A stretch of 64,000 nucleotides of DNA, taken from JAFAXD01 sp963816775 (GTDB lineage: Bacteria; Pseudomonadota; Alphaproteobacteria; Rhizobiales; Xanthobacteraceae). The position numbers and the translations under genes are program-made. The notes under the pieces were generated by a model. It made no database searches. It had not been told where the DNA came from and was given only the letters and a program-made list of their open reading frames with translations. This document shows positions 60,224 through 64,000 of this stretch, in pieces. How positions within the stretch are numbered: position 1 is the stretch's first letter; the number at the start of each line of letters is the position of its first letter. Where the stretch lies: positions 1-64,000 of the forward strand of contig CAWFLX010000029.1 in NCBI GenBank assembly GCA_963816775.1. Direction: 5' to 3'.

Positions 60224-60961
60224 GTGGCAGACGACGTTTTGATCATCATTCCGGCTCGCATGGCGGCCACGCGTCTGCCCGGCAAGCCGCTGGCCGACAT
60301 CGCTGGTCAACCGATGATCGTGCACGTGCTCCGGCGCGCGCAAGCCGCGGGCGTCGGGAACGTGGCGGTTGCCACCGACGCGCCAGCTATCGCGGAGGTG
60401 GTCGAGAAAGCCGGCGGACGCGCGGTCATGACCAGGGCCGACCATGCGTCCGGGTCTGATCGCATCTTTGAGGCGCTCACCGCGCTCGACGCGCATAAGC
60501 ACGCACGTACCATCGTCAACCTGCAGGGCGATTTGCCGACCCTCGATCCGGCCGACCTGCGGGCCGCAATTGCCCTCCTGGCAGATCCCGCGGTCGACGT
60601 CGCCACGCTCGCCGCCGAGATTTCCAAGCCGCAGGAGCGCACCAACCCCAACGTGGTGAAGGTGATCGGCTCGCGGCTCGCGCCCGATCGCATGCGCGCG
60701 CTCTATTTCACGCGCGCGACCGCCCCCCACGGCGAAGGCCCGCTCTACCATCACATCGGCCTTTACGCCTATCGGCGCGCCGCGCTGGAGAGGTTTGTCG
60801 CGCTGCCGCCGTCCGGACTGGAGCGTCGCGAAAAGCTCGAGCAGTTGCGGCTGATCGAAGCCGGCATGCGCATCGATGTCGCGATCGTGCGCTCGGTGCC
60901 CCTCGGCGTCGATACGCCCGAAGACCTCGAAGCTGCCCGCGCATCTCTGTCAAAACATTGA
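60224..60961 (+). CDS. kdsB: 3-deoxy-manno-octulosonate cytidylyltransferase
   Basis: Activates KDO with CTP for lipopolysaccharide core assembly. GTG 60224 gives 245 residues, the normal length, and puts the family opening VLIIIPARMAATRLPGKPLA right at the N-terminus. An upstream ATG (60170) would add 18 residues from the palindromic element. Landmarks: MIVHVLRRAQAAG, VVEKAGGRAVMTRADHASGS, IVNLQGDLPTLDPADL, YFTRATAPHGEGPLYHHIGL and LEQLRLIEAGMRIDVAIV. Confidence 0.93.
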   Translation: MADDVLIIIPARMAATRLPGKPLADIAGQPMIVHVLRRAQAAGVGNVAVATDAPAIAEVVEKAGGRAVMTRADHASGSDRIFEALTALDAHKHARTIVNLQGDLPTLDPADLRAAIALLADPAVDVATLAAEISKPQERTNPNVVKVIGSRLAPDRMRALYFTRATAPHGEGPLYHHIGLYAYRRAALERFVALPPSGLERREKLEQLRLIEAGMRIDVAIVRSVPLGVDTPEDLEAARASLSKH

Positions 60962-60994
60962 CTTCGCCACTGTGGTACGCGTAACCCCAACACG

Positions 60995-61855
60995 ATGAAT
61001 ACCGTAAACAAAACAATGGCGTTTCAGGGCGAACCGGGGGCGAACTCGCACATCGCCATTCGCGAAGCCTATCCGGATTACGAGCCGCTGCCGTGCCGGA
61101 CGTTCGAGGATGCGCTCAACGCGATCGCGTCCGGCGACGCCGAGCTCGGCATGATCCCGATCGAGAACTCGCTCGCCGGACGGGTGGCGGATATCCACCA
61201 CCTGATGCCCACCGCCGGACTTCACATCGTCGGTGAATGGTTTCTGCCGATCCGCAACCAGCTGATGGCGCCGAAGGGCGCGACGCTCGCGGGACTGAAA
61301 TTGGTCGAGAGCCACGTGATGGCGCTCGGGCAATGCCGCAACTTCCTGCGCAAGCTCGGCGTCAAGACCATGGTGGCGGCCGACACCGCGGGGGCGGCGC
61401 GCGAGGTCGCCGAGCGCGGCGACAAAGCCCGCGCTGCGATCGCCTCGACGCTCGCTGCCGAAATCTACGGCCTCGATATCCTGGCGCCGGATATCGAGGA
61501 CGAGTCGCACTCCACCACGCGATTTCTGGTGCTGTCGCGCGGAGGGCGCTGGGCGCCCCGCGACCAGGGTCCGGTCATCACCACGTTCGTATTTCAGGTC
61601 AGAAATATCCCGGCGGCGCTCTACAAGGCGTTAGGGGGCTTTGCCACCAACGCGGTCAACATGACCAAGCTCGAAAGCTACATGATCGAGGGCAATTTCT
61701 TCGCGACGCAGTTTTATGCCGACGTTGAGGGACATCCGGACGATCACGGCCTGAAGCTTGCCTTGGACGAACTGAACTTCTTCTCCGAGAAGATCTCAAT
61801 TCTCGGCGTCTACCCGGCACACCGGTTTCGTGCAACGGCCAATGGTTCGCGCTGA
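60995..61855 (+). CDS. pheA: Prephenate dehydratase
   Basis: Converts prephenate to phenylpyruvate for phenylalanine synthesis. The 286-residue protein has the catalytic domain first (MAFQGEPGANSHIAIREAYP, GMIPIENSLAGRVADIHHLM, with the conserved Thr/Arg region DESHSTTRFLVLSR) and a C-terminal ACT domain for feedback control (IPAALYKALGGFATNAVNMT, with KLESYM). It lacks a chorismate mutase domain, as is normal for alphaproteobacteria. It follows kdsB by 33 bases. Confidence 0.94.
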   Translation: MNTVNKTMAFQGEPGANSHIAIREAYPDYEPLPCRTFEDALNAIASGDAELGMIPIENSLAGRVADIHHLMPTAGLHIVGEWFLPIRNQLMAPKGATLAGLKLVESHVMALGQCRNFLRKLGVKTMVAADTAGAAREVAERGDKARAAIASTLAAEIYGLDILAPDIEDESHSTTRFLVLSRGGRWAPRDQGPVITTFVFQVRNIPAALYKALGGFATNAVNMTKLESYMIEGNFFATQFYADVEGHPDDHGLKLALDELNFFSEKISILGVYPAHRFRATANGSR

Positions 61856-61891
61856 CCAGAGGAATGCGGCGCGATTTTCGAGGAGTGGGTC

Positions 61892-62212
61892 ATGGCCAAG
61901 ATGGTCGCGCGCACCTTGCTGATGAAGTTCACCGCGCCGTCGATGGAGCCGCAGCAGTTACTGTCGATGATGCAGGCCGCCCAGCCGTTCTATGAACTCT
62001 TCGGCGGCAAACGCGCGCGCCTTCTTCAGAACGCGGACTACCCCACCCGCTACATTCAGACCATCGACTACGAGGCGCCCGAGGAGATCGAGGTCAACCG
62101 CCAGCGCTTCGCCAGCGACGCCCGGCTGCAGGGATTTCTACAAGCCTGGCGTTCAGTCATTGGCGACGGGATCGAAATCGATATCTACCAGGACGTCGCA
62201 AACGGCGACTGA
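61892..62212 (+). CDS. Small protein of unknown function between pheA and metF
   Basis: A 106-residue protein, MAKMVARTLLMKFTAPSMEP through YELFGGKRARLLQNADYPTR to EIDIYQDVANGD. No signal peptide or membrane segment; balanced charge and good codon use for a real gene. It starts 36 bases after pheA and may be co-transcribed. I recognise no family. Confidence 0.7.
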   Translation: MAKMVARTLLMKFTAPSMEPQQLLSMMQAAQPFYELFGGKRARLLQNADYPTRYIQTIDYEAPEEIEVNRQRFASDARLQGFLQAWRSVIGDGIEIDIYQDVANGD

Positions 62213-62437
62213 TGCACAAATGGGCAGAGCCGGGACCCCTACACCATAGCGGTAATGCCGGGTTCCAGAAGTGCACCCTGCGGGGGCGCCATGGCGGGCG
62301 CTATATTTCATCATTTAATTCAAAGACTTGAATGTGGTGCCTGGCGGCCCGGCCGGTCGCGTACTGCTTTCGTGCGGGTTAGCCTGCGCCTTATTTTCCG
62401 CCCATCACTGCGTTAAACACGCTTAAAGCTTTTGTGG

Positions 62438-62462
62438 GTGGGCATTGCCCACACGACTTTTT
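62438..62462 (+). terminator. Possible intrinsic terminator upstream of metF
   Basis: GTGGGC and GCCCAC pair around ATT, followed by ACGAC and a run of five T. It would end a transcript from the pheA side. The 339-base gap (62213-62551) contains no gene seen; it also holds the operator-like site at 62505-62524. Confidence 0.4.
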
Positions 62463-62504
62463 GACCAAGCGGGGCTTGCGCCCAACGCGATAATGTATAA
62501 AAGT

Positions 62505-62524
62505 ATATAAAGACATTGTTATAT
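62505..62524. promoter_or_regulatory. AT-rich palindrome in the metF promoter region
   Basis: ATATAA and TTATAT flank AGACATTG, 27 bases before the metF start, immediately after a -10-like TATAAA (62496-62501). The position fits a repressor operator. AT-rich palindromes of this kind are known for ArsR-type regulators of the methionine cycle; the assignment is a guess. Confidence 0.45.
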
Positions 62525-62551
62525 GCGAATGAAGTGCACGGGGAGTGCCTC

Positions 62552-63472
62552 ATGACCACCCTGAGTGCCTTGGCGGCCAGTCGGCGTTTTGAGCTCGGCG
62601 CGAATCCCGGGCTCAGCGTCTCGTTCGAGTTCTTCCCGCCTCGAACGCCCGAAATGGAAAAGGACTTGTGGCACGCCATCAGCCGCCTCGCCCCGCTTGG
62701 CCCGATATTCGTATCGGTGACCTACGGGGCCGGCGGCTCTACGCGCGAGCGCACGCACGCGACCATCGAGCGCATTCTCGCCGAGACCGATTTGGTGCCC
62801 GCCGCGCATCTCACCTGCGTCGGCGCCACGCGCGCTGAAATCTCCGAGGTCGTGCGCCGCTATTGGGAGGCGGGCGTCCGCCATATCGTGGCCTTGCGCG
62901 GCGATCCGCCTGGCGGCTTAGGCGTGGCTTACCAGCCGCATCCCGAAGGGTACCTCAACGCCGCCGACTTGGTCGCCGGCATCCGGCGCGAGGTTGACGC
63001 GGAGATCACCGTGTCGGCCTATCCGGAAAAGCATCCCGACAGTCCCGACGTCGAGGCCGACCTCGACATGCTGTCCGCAAAAGTCGACGCCGGGGCGACC
63101 CGCGCCATCACCCAGTTCTTCTTCGATAACGACCGCTACTTCCGCTACGTCGACCGCGTCCGCGCGCGTGGCATTGATGTCCCGGTCGTGCCCGGCATCC
63201 TCCCGGTGCAGAACTTCAATCAGGTGAAGCAGTTCGCACAACGTTGCGGGACGAGCGTGCCGGGCTGGCTGGCGCGCCGGTTCGAGGGGCTCGATGACGA
63301 TCCGGCCACCCGCAAGCTGATCGCCGCGACGGTGGCTGCCGAACAGGTGCTCGATCTTGTCGCCCGCGGCGTGCGCGACTTTCACTTTTACACCATGAAC
63401 CGCGCCGATCTGGTCTACGCGATCTGTCATCTGCTGGATCTGCGTCCGCAAGCAAAGCGCCAGGCGGCGTGA
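62552..63472 (+). CDS. metF: Methylenetetrahydrofolate reductase
   Basis: Reduces 5,10-methylene-THF to 5-methyl-THF, the methyl donor for methionine synthase. ATG 62552, with GGAG upstream, gives 306 residues, the normal length. Landmarks: LSVSFEFFPPRTPEMEKDLW, SVTYGAGGSTRERTH, AAHLTCVGATRAEISEVVRR, IVALRGDPPGG, QFFFDNDRYFRYVDRV, PVVPGILPVQNFNQVKQFAQ and VRDFHFYTMNRADLVYAI. metH follows after 37 bases, so the two reactions are made from one transcript. Confidence 0.95.
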   Translation: MTTLSALAASRRFELGANPGLSVSFEFFPPRTPEMEKDLWHAISRLAPLGPIFVSVTYGAGGSTRERTHATIERILAETDLVPAAHLTCVGATRAEISEVVRRYWEAGVRHIVALRGDPPGGLGVAYQPHPEGYLNAADLVAGIRREVDAEITVSAYPEKHPDSPDVEADLDMLSAKVDAGATRAITQFFFDNDRYFRYVDRVRARGIDVPVVPGILPVQNFNQVKQFAQRCGTSVPGWLARRFEGLDDDPATRKLIAATVAAEQVLDLVARGVRDFHFYTMNRADLVYAICHLLDLRPQAKRQAA

Positions 63473-63509
63473 GCTGAAATTTCCGGATACGAGTAACGAA
63501 AGCGTTGGC

Positions 63510-64000
63510 ATGAACAGCCTCCCCGTTTCGCCGGTCGAAACCAAGCTGCGCGAGCTTGCCGCGCAACGCATTCTGGTGCTCGACGGCGCCATGGGCACGA
63601 TGATCCAGGCGCTCCATCTCGATGAGGCGGGGTTCCGCGGCGCTCGCTTCGACGCCTGGAACCGCGAATTGCGCGGCAACAACGATCTGCTCAATCTGAC
63701 GCGGCCGCTGGCGATCCACGACCTGCACCTGACGTACCTCCGCGCCGGCGTCGACATCATCGCGACCAACACGTTCTCCTCGACGTCGATCGCGCAGGGC
63801 GACTACGGCACTGAAAGCCTCGCCTATGAGCTCAACCTGAAGGGCGCCCGGCTGGCGCGCGCCGCAGCCGACATCGCGGAGGCCGACGATGCGCGGCCGC
63901 GGTTTGTCGCGGGCGCAATCGGCCCCACCAACCGGACCGCGTCAATCTCGCCGGACGTAGCCAACCCGGGTTTCCGGGCAATCACCTTCGATCAGCTGCG
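63510..64000 (+). CDS. metH: Cobalamin-dependent methionine synthase, 5' part only
   Basis: The first 163 residues of MetH, which transfers the methyl group of methyl-THF to homocysteine through cobalamin. ILVLDGAMGTMIQALHLDEA and FDAWNRELRGNNDLLNLTRP mark the homocysteine-binding domain, with DIIATNTFSSTSIAQGDYG and RFVAGAIGPTNRTASISPDV following. The gene runs off the window end with the frame open. Start ATG 63510 is 37 bases after metF. Confidence 0.95.
   Translation, partial: MNSLPVSPVETKLRELAAQRILVLDGAMGTMIQALHLDEAGFRGARFDAWNRELRGNNDLLNLTRPLAIHDLHLTYLRAGVDIIATNTFSSTSIAQGDYGTESLAYELNLKGARLARAAADIAEADDARPRFVAGAIGPTNRTASISPDVANPGFRAITFDQL

Noticed and set aside
62213..62551. A SAM or SAH riboswitch in the metF leader
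   Set aside because: I looked for the conserved SAM-II and SAH core bases and pairings and found no convincing match; only a small hairpin and the AT-rich palindrome are present.

Overview
The window looks like a chromosomal stretch of a high-GC alphaproteobacterium of the Hyphomicrobiales, most likely the Xanthobacteraceae/Nitrobacteraceae (Bradyrhizobium, Rhodopseudomonas or Pseudolabrys type). The basis is gene content and protein resemblance: CycM-type membrane cytochrome c next to kdsB and pheA, a NepR-like protein, a DUF6481 protein, Yej-type ABC genes, and dispersed GC-rich palindromic repeats of a kind familiar from these genomes. No rRNA, tRNA, CRISPR array, transposase or phage gene was recognised. 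Layout: (1) 1-13.4 kb is a glycogen/trehalose cluster. On the minus strand it carries glgE, treS fused to maltokinase, and glgB; on the plus strand otsA, malQ and glgP. It is the GlgE-type route (trehalose to maltose to maltose-1-phosphate to alpha-glucan) plus glycogen breakdown. glgB, the maltokinase part, glgE and malQ are split by small indels whose density rises towards position 1, so this is either a decaying locus or an error-rich sequence end. (2) 13.7-22.9 kb holds mixed small genes: a NepR-like anti-sigma candidate, an ArsR/DUF1801/SRPBCC operon, a SulP-STAS-cyclic-nucleotide-binding transporter, a PHB-depolymerase-type esterase, a ribbon-helix-helix regulator with a striking operator, a CusF remnant, a methyltransferase, DoxX and small exported proteins. 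(3) 23-29.7 kb holds an orphan ABC binding protein, a MarR regulator, a chromate operon (rhodanese-ChrB, DUF1259, ChrA) and an EamA permease with a very His-rich tail; several palindromic repeats lie between them. (4) 29.9-37.1 kb holds an FAH-family hydrolase, an exported protein with complete pepsin-like landmarks, small exported proteins, an NCS2 nucleobase permease and a large molybdenum-hydroxylase subunit without its usual partners. (5) 37.3-45.8 kb is framed by two closely similar ECF sigma factors with SnoaL-like C-terminal domains. Between them lie an SDR enzyme, a MetE-like enzyme, a MOSC/reductase/ferredoxin fusion, an MFS exporter, a 69-bp fossil of a second MFS gene, and an ABM monooxygenase. 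Both sigma genes and the SDR gene carry the same candidate promoter motif; this is the best candidate for an undescribed regulatory unit here. (6) 45.9-59.1 kb holds a nitrate/taurine-type ABC importer (binding protein convergent with permeases and ATPase), a frameshifted hydroxyacid dehydrogenase, a Nudix hydrolase and a Yej-type peptide ABC system with two tandem binding proteins. (7) 59.2-64 kb is housekeeping: cycM, two palindromic mobile-looking repeats, kdsB, pheA, a small unknown gene, metF and the 5' part of metH. All functional names are from reading translated sequence and motifs; no database search was run.
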